Shown: positions 43,201-51,207, numbered from the stretch's first letter. The stretch: DNA of 64,000 nt from Pedobacter endophyticus (GCF_015679185.1 NZ_CP064939.1:4588001-4652000), one strand, 5' to 3'. Notes: generated by a model not told the origin, from the sequence alone. Numbers and translations are program-made.

Positions 43201-43308
43201 TCCGTCGGTTACATTGCCTCTAACCGTTATGTTTTGCGCAAAAGCTACGTTAATTGTGAGCAAACATATTCCGACCAGAACAGAAATTCTTGTAAAAATT
43301 CTTTTCAT
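40288..43308 (-). CDS. SusC/RagA-family TonB-dependent transporter of the GH144 locus
   Basis: A 1006-residue outer-membrane importer. Leader ends FAQN, followed by a carboxypeptidase-regulatory-like domain (ITVRGNVTDGGDKSTIPSVSVVVKG), the SusC signature VVVIGYGTQKKKDLTGSISSV, the plug with DGLLQDNIDYLNPADIESIDLLRDASSSAIYGLRGANGVIAVTTK, and a barrel ending in AVYSFGLNVTF. Length is typical. It is the first structural gene of the locus, after a 355-bp spacer from the regulator gene, so a regulated promoter probably lies in 43309-43663. Confidence 0.96.
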   Translation of the reverse strand: MKRIFTRISVLVGICLLTINVAFAQNITVRGNVTDGGDKSTIPSVSVVVKGTQNGTQTDAAGAYSISAPADATLVFTYVGYVTQEVPVNNRTSINVVLASSANELEQVVVIGYGTQKKKDLTGSISSVKGDDIAKMPAVNPLSSLQGKVAGLTVVNSGNPGSQPVIRIRGISSTNSANPLYVVDGLLQDNIDYLNPADIESIDLLRDASSSAIYGLRGANGVIAVTTKRAARGQTRVNFTSNIGIQKVINKIDVADAEGFKRLYSTQLANIGASPFDFSNYTGNTDWQDQILRTAFINSNSLSFSNSGEKSTTLVNLSYNNQEGVVKYSSYEKYVLRLSEEIKVTDKLKIGGDITGFLAKPNGTSVSLTNATWAAPIVPVRLDENTYYSMPSFQRSSVGNPVAAIMRGDRTSINKFFRFNGSVFGELTFLQDFKIRSTFYGDFGFVNSRGYSRPPFSFINIGEAGGSNEVVRDDQFRSTVNQSQSETHRYQQDHTLTYEKSLEGGHRFTALAGFTSLRFAGSNVNASRTDSTLVVPGDPDQWYIGVINANNIQANGGGGSEETNMGVFARLSYVYKDKYLFNGTIRRDGSSRFSPENRWGTFGSVGLGWVATEEDFFKENIKGIDYLKFRLSWGRLGNSNGVSPNLYQQGLTNGQVAVFGENVYTAIQNAYIPDPNLRFEIVQGFDVGLDLRALKDRFNAELTFYNKTTDGILTSFPLLAGQLPFFTNLGKINNRGIEVSLGWADKIGELSYSLNGNFSYNRNRVESLGNTTEFQITGNSGVNLTNSGQSIGYFYGLRQLCIYQTAKEMLSQPQFSNSQVGDIAFEDVNGDGIISALDRTYLGTPFPPYSYGLSLSLGYKGFDALIEGQGVAGNKIYTERRTANFTTLNYESNRLNAWTGPGTSNVEPILDNTRGNNFQFSSYFLEPGDYFRLRTVQLGYTFAPALMNKLGAQKLRIYVSGQNLQTWTKATGYTPEAQIGSILGGGADNGVYPVPAVYSFGLNVTF

Positions 43309-43663
43309 GCTTTATATTGATTAGATTTAATTGTTAGGCATAAAATTGGGATACAATTACTGCCTTTGCAAGCTCCGCGACCTCTACATTATTACATCAC
43401 GTTCAAAGGAAAGGACGGAAATCGATTAATACTGATTCTTCATATAGGCTAAAAACGGGTTTTTATGAGCCTAGCCACAACAAATAAAAAAAGCGTGGTG
43501 TGAAAAATACACGAAGCAAATTGTGTGGCCTATAAAAGCAATATGAGAGGTAATGATGTAGTGACGAAAGCTACTCCCGTTAGAAAAGACACCACATTTC
43601 AACATCAAGCAAACGTTCCTAAAACCTACTCAGGTAGATTTTTGAACTTAGCATAACTGAATG
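43309..43663. promoter_or_regulatory. Spacer between regulator and SusC; probable regulated promoter region
   Basis: No gene is seen in 355 bp. I found no exact minus-strand TAnnTTTG box, so the promoter may depend on an activator. A short GCCAC...GTGG dyad lies near 43474-43500. The region is the only sizeable gap between the regulator and the structural genes. Confidence 0.4.
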
Positions 43664-46543
43664 CTACAACTCCATCAAAAATTCAGTAAGGTTTTTGTCG
43701 TGTGGTATTTCGAGCTTTTTGCGTAGACGATATCGCCGAATTTCAACCCCCCGCAAACTAATATTTAGCAACGACGACATCTCTTTACTGCTCATATTCA
43801 TCCGTAGATAAGCACACAGTTTTAAGTCGTTCGGAACCAGGTCTGGATGCTGTGCCTTAAGCTTTTTAAAGAAACTCTCATGCGCTTCGTTAAAACTGTT
43901 TTCAAAAAGATGCCAATCCCTTTCATCATTCATTCCATCGTTAATCACTTTTTGAATTTTTTTGGTCTGGTCTTCCGAAAGTTTCTTGCCGTTCTCGTCT
44001 TTCAGCTTCATAATCTCATCGCTTAGCTTTTGGAGCAATTCGTTCTTGTAAACTAAGGTCATGGCCGAGTTCGCCAATTCTCTATTTTTCGAGGCCAGCT
44101 CTGCCTGCAGTTTTTCAGTTTGCAATTTAATAATCTGTTTTTCGTTGGCCTCAGTTTCTAATCTCAGCAGTTCATCTTGCTCTGCCTGTAGGCGAGAAGT
44201 AATTTTATGTCGGTCTTTTTTCAGCTTTTGCTCATAAAGTTTCTTTCCTGCGATAAGTACCACCACAAAGAGAAGTGCATAGAACAATATTGCCCAATTG
44301 CTAAAATACCACGGACGCAGTATTGTAAACTCGTACAGGCTATCCTGGCTGATGGTGGTATCGTTTATTTTTGCTCTAACCTTAAAAATGTATTTACCAC
44401 TACTTAAATTGGTAAAGTCTTTTTGCGTAGCATAATCCCAATCCGACCATTCTTTAGAATAACCCTGCAAGTAAAATTGATATTTCACTTTTGCCTGCCG
44501 ATAGTAAGGAAGCGAAAAGGAGATCCTGATGTTGTTTCTGCTGTTTTTTATTTCTGTAGGTTCAACCGTATTTCCCGTTTCACTTATCAATGTATTTTTA
44601 TCCGTAATATCTTCCACACGTCTGATGAGCACCCCGGGTATTTTTTGTCTAGCTGCAGGTGTGCCCAATTCGGGGTTGTAAATGGCGAAACCATCATCAA
44701 CGCTGATCAAATAAATATTATCGCCTATTCGGCTAATGTTTTCATAATATTGAACCATGCGTCCATCTAAAAGACTGAACTGGTTTGAGTCGATCTCGAT
44801 TTTACCAGGCTCGGCAAAGTTTACCATAGCCGTTCTGCCATGATTAATAAACCAGTACTTTTTACCGGCTGCCCTGATGATGTTGTTCGATTTTGCAAAT
44901 GAGCCCAGCTTTTTGTTCAGCACACCATTTTTAACGAATTTGTTGCTCCATTCATCGTAAGTGTAAAAACCGTTGTTGGATGAGAAAACGATCTTATTCT
45001 CGAGGTTGAAAATGTTGATGTTATAGTTGCCCGGCAAGCCATGCTGCTCATCAAAGTATTTTGTATGTATTACCTTGGTGTAGCTATCGTTCAAAGTGAG
45101 CTTGTATAAGCCCTTGTAAGCATGTCCAACCCAAATATCGCCTTTATTGTCCTGTTCAATAAATCTCGATGGTGCGTTAAAACCCTCAATTTGAGTAACG
45201 AATTTTAGCCCTGAGCCGGCGGCTTTCTGGTATAACGAAATTCCGGTGTAAGTTCCCTGAATAAGATAATTTGGATTGGAGTTCAGCTTTTTTATTGTCC
45301 AGCCGCCGCTCGTTCGCGAAATCCACTCAATTTGATCGCCCAACACTTTAAATGTGCCACTATTATGCCCACAAATCAGTTCGTTATCAATAATGTTCAG
45401 TTCCCAAACTTGCCCCTGCGAGCCGGGGATAAGTGTAAAGTTGAAGTTCGAGGCCACACCGGGTGCCCAGTCGCTAAAAAACAAGCCTTGATTTGTACCT
45501 AAGTAGATTTTATTTTTAAATATAGTACTCGAATATACGGTGCCGAACTGGCCTGTTTTATCGAAGTAAAAATAAAGTGGAGAGTTCAGCTCGATGCGGT
45601 CGATACCATTATCGAGCCCCGCCCAAAGATTTTGTTCATTATCGGCGTATAAACTGAGCACCGTGTTGTTCTGCAGCCCACTCGATTTGTTGATCCGTTG
45701 CACCACCTTGCCATCTTCGTCTATTATAATCAGGCCGTTTAAGATTGTGCCGAAAGCATAATATTTGCCCAGAAGTTTTACGCCGTTGTTGAGTTGGTAA
45801 GTTTTGAGATAGTTATTTGCGAGGGTATTGAGCTGCTTAAACGATTTTCCATTATACACAAAAAGTCCGTTTTTGCTTGTTCCGATCAGAAAACTATCGC
45901 CCCTATACGGTAGAACAGAAAGTACACCCTGTTTCCCCAAAATTTCGCTTCCCGGCAGGTAAACCAATTTGCTGCCCACCAGCTCAAAAAGGCCTTTCTC
46001 TAAAACCTCTATAAAATACCTGTTTTTAACCTGATGGAGGAAAAGAAAGGATGAAGGCGACTTAATGATCTCAATCTTGTTGTTCTTATAAATAAAAATT
46101 TTAGAAAAAGATTGAAAAATGACCCGATCCTTGTCAATATAAATTTTCCAGATTTCATCGGTAATCGTTATTCCTTTTGGCAGCAATTTGATAAGCGAAT
46201 TGTACTGCAATTTGTTATCCTTTATCGCCCAATACCCAAATTCGCCAAAACTGCCTGTGTAAATCTTTCCCTTGTTGTCGGTATTAACCGATCGAACAAT
46301 TTGCCTGTTCGGCATTTTATAGTTTCGCCAGTAACGCCCATCAAACGTGAGCAAACCTTCGGCATTACCAAAATACATTACGCCATTTTTATCCTTCGCA
46401 ACGCTCCAATTCTGGTTGCCAGAAGCATATACCGATTTTGGATAGTTTTCGATGTACGGAACGCCGATGCTTTTTATGTCGTTGGCACCTACATGTAATG
46501 AAATTAGAGATAAGACAAAGAATAGACGAAGAATTTTTAGCAT
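43664..46543 (-). CDS. Periplasmic-propeller/triple-Y sensor with cytoplasmic LuxR-type HTH (locus regulator)
   Basis: A 959-residue one-component sensor. The start at 46543 begins a leader (SLHVGAND), and a near-match -7 box (TTACTTTG read on the minus strand, 46579-46572) lies just upstream, against the longer frame from 46627. Periplasmic two-component-propeller repeats fill about residues 25-650, followed by a Y_Y_Y domain (YIFKVRAK...), a membrane helix (WAILFYALLFVVVLIAG), a long coiled coil rich in E/K/Q, and a C-terminal helix-turn-helix (LKLCAYLRMNMSSKEMSSLLNISLRGVEIRRYRLRKKL). There is no kinase, so ligand sensing in the periplasm would act directly on DNA at the membrane. It should control the downstream SusC-to-GH3 genes. 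Confidence 0.9.
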   Translation of the reverse strand: MLKILRLFFVLSLISLHVGANDIKSIGVPYIENYPKSVYASGNQNWSVAKDKNGVMYFGNAEGLLTFDGRYWRNYKMPNRQIVRSVNTDNKGKIYTGSFGEFGYWAIKDNKLQYNSLIKLLPKGITITDEIWKIYIDKDRVIFQSFSKIFIYKNNKIEIIKSPSSFLFLHQVKNRYFIEVLEKGLFELVGSKLVYLPGSEILGKQGVLSVLPYRGDSFLIGTSKNGLFVYNGKSFKQLNTLANNYLKTYQLNNGVKLLGKYYAFGTILNGLIIIDEDGKVVQRINKSSGLQNNTVLSLYADNEQNLWAGLDNGIDRIELNSPLYFYFDKTGQFGTVYSSTIFKNKIYLGTNQGLFFSDWAPGVASNFNFTLIPGSQGQVWELNIIDNELICGHNSGTFKVLGDQIEWISRTSGGWTIKKLNSNPNYLIQGTYTGISLYQKAAGSGLKFVTQIEGFNAPSRFIEQDNKGDIWVGHAYKGLYKLTLNDSYTKVIHTKYFDEQHGLPGNYNINIFNLENKIVFSSNNGFYTYDEWSNKFVKNGVLNKKLGSFAKSNNIIRAAGKKYWFINHGRTAMVNFAEPGKIEIDSNQFSLLDGRMVQYYENISRIGDNIYLISVDDGFAIYNPELGTPAARQKIPGVLIRRVEDITDKNTLISETGNTVEPTEIKNSRNNIRISFSLPYYRQAKVKYQFYLQGYSKEWSDWDYATQKDFTNLSSGKYIFKVRAKINDTTISQDSLYEFTILRPWYFSNWAILFYALLFVVVLIAGKKLYEQKLKKDRHKITSRLQAEQDELLRLETEANEKQIIKLQTEKLQAELASKNRELANSAMTLVYKNELLQKLSDEIMKLKDENGKKLSEDQTKKIQKVINDGMNDERDWHLFENSFNEAHESFFKKLKAQHPDLVPNDLKLCAYLRMNMSSKEMSSLLNISLRGVEIRRYRLRKKLEIPHDKNLTEFLMEL

Positions 46544-46719
46544 AAAATGGTTAGTTGGTTTCCCATTAGTACAAAGTAAACGAAAATTTGTTGACTGAGC
46601 ATTACCCGACGAAACTTGGTAACGCAAAAAGCCGAAGTTTGCACTTCAGCTTGACTCATAATTTTGAAAGAAAACAGTCCATTTGTCTATCACAGTAAGT
46701 AAATGGTGGCTCTCAAGTG

Positions 46720-46762
46720 TAGCGCTAAATATCAAACCAAATTTGTTTGATGTTTAGCGCTA
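46720..46762. terminator. Long perfect-arm hairpin between DUF417 gene and PUL regulator
   Basis: TAGCGCTAAATATCAAAC and GTTTGATGTTTAGCGCTA pair over 18 bp with one mismatch around a 7-nt AT loop. It is 25 bp past the DUF417 stop. There is no clear T run, so it could be a terminator or a protein-binding palindrome. Confidence 0.5.
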
Positions 46763-46787
46763 TACTTCGGTATTGGTTTTAGTTTAG

Positions 46788-47381
46788 TTAAGCAAGCGGC
46801 GAGTTTCTATATTGCTTTTGTAAAATGCGTTTTGCACAATCGGACGCACAGATTAAACCCACGGCCATCATAATTACATCTTTTAAAACCAATCGACCGG
46901 CACCTGAGAGATACGGAAAGCCAAATTGAGGGGTTGGGAAATCTCCGCCCAAATCTGGAACATAAACCTCTGGAGTTGTAATTAAGAACGACAATGTAAC
47001 TAACGACATCCCAAAGGTGAGCAAGCCACCTAAAAGGCCAATTTTATCAAACCATATGCCTAAGAAAGTGAACAGGCCAATAATTACAATTACCGTTCCT
47101 AGCCCATAAGCGAAGATATAGGTTCCATTTTCTTTATGCCAGTCGATGTTTTTTTGAACAGTCTTGCCCTCAGGATTTTTAAATTCTTTGTATTCGGGCG
47201 CTTTTTTGTTGTACATGAACGACATAAATGGGCTGTTGGCTACAAAAGGAACAATGCCATCGGCTTCGTATTGGTAGGCTTTTAAACCACCGATCCAAAC
47301 CATTACAATAAGTACTGCTACACGAGAGATATTGATAAAATAAGATTGACCATTGGCCAAAAACGTAAGTATTTTCTTCAT
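46788..47381 (-). CDS. DUF417 family membrane protein (RclC/YkgB-like)
   Basis: A 197-residue inner-membrane protein with about four hydrophobic helices: ISRVAVLIVMVWIGGLKAYQYEADGIVPFVANSPF, YGLGTVIVIIGLFTFLGIWF, LGGLLTFGMSLVTLSFLITTPE, and GRLVLKDVIMMAVGLICAS. The first motif is the DUF417 signature. E. coli RclC of this family contributes to reactive-chlorine resistance; other members are uncharacterised. It is a stand-alone gene, upstream of a long hairpin. The function here is not established. Confidence 0.88.
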   Translation of the reverse strand: MKKILTFLANGQSYFINISRVAVLIVMVWIGGLKAYQYEADGIVPFVANSPFMSFMYNKKAPEYKEFKNPEGKTVQKNIDWHKENGTYIFAYGLGTVIVIIGLFTFLGIWFDKIGLLGGLLTFGMSLVTLSFLITTPEVYVPDLGGDFPTPQFGFPYLSGAGRLVLKDVIMMAVGLICASDCAKRILQKQYRNSPLA

Positions 47382-47491
47382 CTATCAGATAAATATACAC
47401 ATTTGACAGCGCTTCTCAAAACCGACACGGCCCTTTTCCCGAACCATTTTTGGCGTTTAATCACTGTTCCGTCGCGTTTTCTCTTTCGTGC

Positions 47492-48652
47492 TTAATGCCT
47501 GCCAAACATGTCTACCATCGTACCCAATGCATCTTCGGCATGCATTTTATCGCCATTTTCAAGCGATTCATTAGCTGCCTGTGCTGCCCGTTTTTGCATG
47601 GCAATTTCATAATGCGAGATGGCATCATACAAAGTTTGGTATTTGTTTGATGTTAAACATTCACTCAGTTCCAGCGCATCCAGCATGGCCATGTTCGCAC
47701 CCTCTCCTGCAAAGGGAGGCATTACGTGCGCTGCATCGCCCAGTAAGGTTACATCTGGCATCGTTTCCCAGGTTTGGTTTAAGGGCATATAATAAATCGG
47801 GCGTGGCACCATTGGCATTGCTGCATTTTCAAATAGTTCAAGCCAAATACTGCTCCAGTCGGCGTATGCCGTTTTAAACCAGCCAACTAATTGCGCCTTA
47901 TCACCATAATCTAATCCATTTTCTGCTGCCCAGCCTTCATCAACCTTAAGGCTTGCGTAAAAACCTAAATCGCCATTGCCCTTCTGGCCAAGCAATAGGT
48001 TCTTTTTGTTTCCGAACGCCATTATCTTTCCCCCGTTAATTATTGCATCAATGCATGGCGCCACTTCGCTCGCGTCATAAACATTACCCTCCAGCATAGT
48101 TATGCCCGAATAAATGGCCTTAACGTCTGTAACATATGGGCGTATTTTAGAGTTGGCACCGTCTGCTGCTACAACCAGATCAGCTTTCGCGCTAGCTCCG
48201 TTCTTGAAATGCAGCAACCAGCCTTCGTTTTGCGGTTCCATAGCAATAAAATGGCTGTTCCAAACCACTGTTCCGGGCTGTAGCGAATCAAGCAACATGT
48301 TTCGTAACGGACCACGATCTATTTCGGGCCTGAAATGGTTGTTGCCAAAATCTTCTTCAGGTTTTTGGGTGTGGTCGCTGTAAAGTATTTCCGCCTGCGG
48401 ATTGGCAATCAACATCCGATCTGCCCCCGGGCGAAAGTTCTTTTTAAACTCATTGAGCAGGTCGGCTTTTCGTAAAGCTGCCAAACCCGATTCTTCGTGC
48501 AAATCGAGCGGCGATCCCTGTACGCGGGCCGTAGCGTTTACATCTCGCTCGTACACCTTAACCTGTGCGCCCTGCATTTGCAATAAACGAGCTAAAGTTA
48601 GCCCGCCAGGCCCTCCGCCAACAATGGCGATTGTTTTATCTTTTATTAACAT
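47492..48652 (-). CDS. FAD-dependent monooxygenase related to the TetX group
   Basis: A 386-residue class A flavoprotein hydroxylase. The FAD motif is GGGPGG (12-17), with the second Arg/Asp segment VVAADGANSKIRPYV and the third motif GDAAHVMPPFAGEGANMAMLDALELS. The N-terminal layout (LARLLQMQGAQVKVYERDVNATARVQGSPLDLHEESG) follows that of TetX closely, but many Bacteroidota chromosomes carry such enzymes without tetracycline resistance. It is encoded 29 bp downstream of an AraC regulator on the same strand, a common arrangement for inducible xenobiotic-modifying enzymes. Substrate unknown. Confidence 0.87.
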   Translation of the reverse strand: MLIKDKTIAIVGGGPGGLTLARLLQMQGAQVKVYERDVNATARVQGSPLDLHEESGLAALRKADLLNEFKKNFRPGADRMLIANPQAEILYSDHTQKPEEDFGNNHFRPEIDRGPLRNMLLDSLQPGTVVWNSHFIAMEPQNEGWLLHFKNGASAKADLVVAADGANSKIRPYVTDVKAIYSGITMLEGNVYDASEVAPCIDAIINGGKIMAFGNKKNLLLGQKGNGDLGFYASLKVDEGWAAENGLDYGDKAQLVGWFKTAYADWSSIWLELFENAAMPMVPRPIYYMPLNQTWETMPDVTLLGDAAHVMPPFAGEGANMAMLDALELSECLTSNKYQTLYDAISHYEIAMQKRAAQAANESLENGDKMHAEDALGTMVDMFGRH

Positions 48653-48681
48653 ACTATCAATTCCTTTTTATGAAAGCAAAA

Positions 48682-49437
48682 CTACGCTTGCTTTAAAAGT
48701 GATAATAGTACAAATCGGTCATTTTTATTTTTAAATAATTCTGTTGGTACAACACCCGAAAACTTTTTAATTTCCTTTATAAAATGTGTTTGATCGGAGA
48801 AATTCAGCTCAGGAAAAAGCTTTCCTTTTGCAATATGCTCAAGCGACGCTCTGAAACGCAAAATATTGCAATACGCTTTTAGCGAAAGACCGAGTTGCTG
48901 GTTAAAGTACCTGTTTATTTGTCTGCTACTCCACGCTGCCTTGTCCGCAAGTTCTTTTACGCTTGTTTCGCCCTTTGATGAATAAATCAGCTCGAAAAGC
49001 GTGCGTTTTCTGTTATCGATTGTAGTTGGTAAAAGTGCTGTGAATTTTTCAGTCGATCTGCTGTAAAACGTGTCGAAATCGGTAAGATCATCTGCCGCGA
49101 AATCTAAAAACCCCGGCGAAAGATGGGTACCACTATTTAGTAAACTGGCGATGGAGGTATGCAAAATGTACTCAACGGCGAGCGGTTTGAAGCTGATTAC
49201 AAAGGTGCAGGTTTGTGGCGGAATGCTTCTTAACTTCGGCGCAGTTTCCAAACCAACAAGCGTAACCTGAAACGGATTGGAGGCCGACCGCGAAAAGAAC
49301 AGATCAATTCTTCCATCAGGCAGCACGACCACTTCTTTTGGTTTTTCCGATTCGTTGCGGAAAATTCCGATGTACTCCACAAAGTCGGTCAGCGTGTTTT
49401 CTGGTGCGATAAATTTAAGATAAAAACCATTTTCCAT
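48682..49437 (-). CDS. AraC-family transcriptional regulator
   Basis: A 251-residue regulator with an N-terminal DUF6597-like ligand domain (FVEYIGIFRNESEKPKEVVVLPDGRIDLFFSRS) and a C-terminal pair of helix-turn-helices: SVKELADKAAWSSRQINRYFNQQLGLSLKAYCNILRFRASL and LNFSDQTHFIKEIKKFSGVVPTELF. It is co-directional with and 29 bp from the flavin monooxygenase, which is the probable target, perhaps together with its own gene. Family is firm. Confidence 0.9.
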   Translation of the reverse strand: MENGFYLKFIAPENTLTDFVEYIGIFRNESEKPKEVVVLPDGRIDLFFSRSASNPFQVTLVGLETAPKLRSIPPQTCTFVISFKPLAVEYILHTSIASLLNSGTHLSPGFLDFAADDLTDFDTFYSRSTEKFTALLPTTIDNRKRTLFELIYSSKGETSVKELADKAAWSSRQINRYFNQQLGLSLKAYCNILRFRASLEHIAKGKLFPELNFSDQTHFIKEIKKFSGVVPTELFKNKNDRFVLLSLLKQA

Positions 49438-49497
49438 CGCTTTCTAAGGTACAACACTTTAAAAACTTCACGAGTGTAAATGAACAAATTTTTTGGC

Positions 49498-49851
49498 CTA
49501 CTTTTCTTCGCGTTTAACCAGAAGAAATTCGGTTTCAGATAAGTTCATAAAGCCATATTCGTAAATGAAATAATAAGTGTTGCCGGTTTGTGTGGTATAG
49601 ATATTGGTATGGTACTCAAAGTTGAAGTTGGCCAGCTGGAGCTTTTTAAGACTCACTTTTGTTTTTCCTGTCGGATTTAGCATGGCCAGGATAGATCTGT
49701 TTCTTCTTAAAATGGTGTTAATATGCCTTATAACAAGATTGTCCTCACTTTTGATGCGGTTGTTAAAGTTGTTGCGACAAGCGTCATCGCAGAATTTTTT
49801 ATCTGTTCTTCCCTTTAAAGGTTCTTTGCAATCTAAGCACAATCGTTCCAT
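49498..49851 (-). CDS. Small protein with N-terminal zinc knuckle (DUF2116-like), function unknown
   Basis: A 117-residue protein with four cysteines near its N-terminus: C5-x2-C8 in LCLDCKEPL and C21-x3-C25 in FCDDACRNNFNNR, a pattern of small zinc-binding domains found in DNA-associated proteins. The rest is rich in N, T, K and Y (INTILRRNRSILAMLNPTGK...YYFIYEYGFMNLSETEFLLVKR). No leader or membrane helix. It is 60 bp upstream of the AraC gene in the same direction. I do not recognise a function; nucleic-acid binding is the mild inference. Confidence 0.75.
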   Translation of the reverse strand: MERLCLDCKEPLKGRTDKKFCDDACRNNFNNRIKSEDNLVIRHINTILRRNRSILAMLNPTGKTKVSLKKLQLANFNFEYHTNIYTTQTGNTYYFIYEYGFMNLSETEFLLVKREEK

Positions 49852-50295
49852 AACAATTTTGTTTTTTTATTATTATGGGATGATGTCTTAAAAGTAAAAA
49901 ATTATTTATTAATATGAAATAAATTGAATATTTCTATCAGTTAAAGTCGCTAATCCACCATTTGGCGGCAAGGATACAGTTGCTACGGCTGCTGCGTAAT
50001 TGCTAATCGCCAGAACTTTCAGCTCCACTGGCCAATCAAGACCTACATAATTAGTTTCGGTGTCGGAGCGACCACATGTGCTGTATCAAAAAAATCATCA
50101 TACTTTATGCCGAGGTGTGTGTGGTTTCACCCGGTTTGCAATCAACTAAGGCTAATTATCCGTTTTTAAACGCTTATAAACGACTATAAATATTTACTAT
50201 CCGACTGAATCAACTCGGCATTTGCACCTTTGTTCTGTCGGCAATCATGGTGGTTGCTGTTCGTTAAACATTTTAGAAACTTAAATTTTAAAATT
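49852..50295. other. Gene-free spacer between divergent genes, with ssb promoter region
   Basis: There is no credible coding frame. About 50162-50191 holds three 10-bp-spaced AT-rich steps (TTTTTAAACG, CTTATAAACG, ACTATAAATA). A near -7 box CACCTTTG is at 50225-50232, which would give a leader of about 55 nt before ssb. Confidence 0.4.
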
Positions 50296-50640
50296 ATGGA
50301 AAGTGCAATTAACAAAGTAGTATTAAGTGGATTTGCCGGTGCAGATGCTGAAGTAAAAATCCTTTCGGGCAACCAAAAACTGGCGAGAGTAAATCTTGCC
50401 GTAAATGAGTATTATAAGAACTTTCAGGGCGAAGAAGTCAAAAAAACACAATGGATTACGTTGGTATTCTGGAATGCAAAGGCAGAGCTTGCCGAAGTGC
50501 AGATCAAAAAAGGCACTCGATTAACCGTTGAAGGTAAAATACAAACGGGAAGCTACGAAGCAAAAGATGGGACAAAGCGCTATACCACCGAAGTTGTGGT
50601 AAACGAGCTGGCAATTAAGGAGATTGAACTTGTCAATTAA
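50296..50640 (+). CDS. ssb: Small single-stranded DNA-binding protein (OB fold)
   Basis: A 114-residue SSB-like protein. I take the ATG at 50296, which starts the OB fold at once (MESAINKVVLSGFAGADAEVK), over the 22-residue longer frame. Motifs: LARVNLAVNEYYKNFQGEEVKKTQWITLVFWNAKAELAEVQIKKG and LTVEGKIQTGSYEAKDGTKRYTTEVVVNELA. It lacks the flexible acidic tail that recruits partner proteins in main chromosomal SSBs, so it is probably an accessory copy, as on mobile elements or competence loci. A ~450-bp tandem repeat array begins 111 bp after its stop. Confidence 0.9.
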   Translation: MESAINKVVLSGFAGADAEVKILSGNQKLARVNLAVNEYYKNFQGEEVKKTQWITLVFWNAKAELAEVQIKKGTRLTVEGKIQTGSYEAKDGTKRYTTEVVVNELAIKEIELVN

Positions 50641-50751
50641 GCAACGTTTTCAGGCTTCTGGCGTACGTTTTGCAAATTACTACAGGAGCCTGACGACAGC
50701 GAACCGCATGTTTTATATAGCACATAGGCATAGAGTTAGCACATGCCTGAC

Positions 50752-51207
50752 TTTATGTTCTCTATGCCTTTATGGTTTAAAACGGTACTTGTGCCGAATT
50801 TGGACATAAAGGCACACAGGCTATGTTGTTTTGTACGTTAGGCGATTAGCTCTATGTTCTATGCCTATATGGCTTGAAAAACGGTGGTTGTATGTGCCGA
50901 TATTTGAACATACTGCAAACAGGCTATGTTATTTTGCATGTAAGGCGATTAGCTCTATGTTCTCTATGCTTATATGGTTTAAAACGGTACTTATTTGTGC
51001 CAAATTTTGGAGAAAAGGCAAACAGGTTATGTTGTTTTGCATCTAAGGCAATTAGCTCTATGTTCTCTATGCCTATATGGTTTGAAAAACGGTGGTTGTA
51101 TGTGCCGATATTTGAACATAATGCAAACAGGCTATGTTGTTTTGCATGTAAGGCGATTAGCTCTATGTTCTCTATGCCTATATGGTTTATTAATATTTGA
51201 ACATGCA
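50752..51207. repeat. Tandem array of ~103-bp units with alternating A and B types
   Basis: Unit starts (TCTATGTTCTCTATGCC or near) are at 50752, 50851, 50954, 51057 and 51162, so unit lengths are 99, 103, 103 and 105 bp, with a truncated last unit. Units 2 and 4 (B, with AAAAACGGTGGTTGTATGTG) are almost identical; units 1 and 3 (A, with AAAACGGTACTT) resemble each other. This implies duplication of an A-B dimer of about 205 bp. Each unit ends AGGCGATTAGC or close. Unit length is not a multiple of three, so no repeated peptide is encoded. An inverted fragment (CATAGGCATAGAG) precedes the array at 50723. Confidence 0.9.

Noticed and set aside
47492..48652. Calling the monooxygenase a tetracycline resistance gene
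   Set aside because: Shared motifs show family membership only; many chromosomal relatives have no proven resistance.
50752..51207. CRISPR array
   Set aside because: The repeats are contiguous ~103-bp units with no unique spacers, and no cas genes are present.
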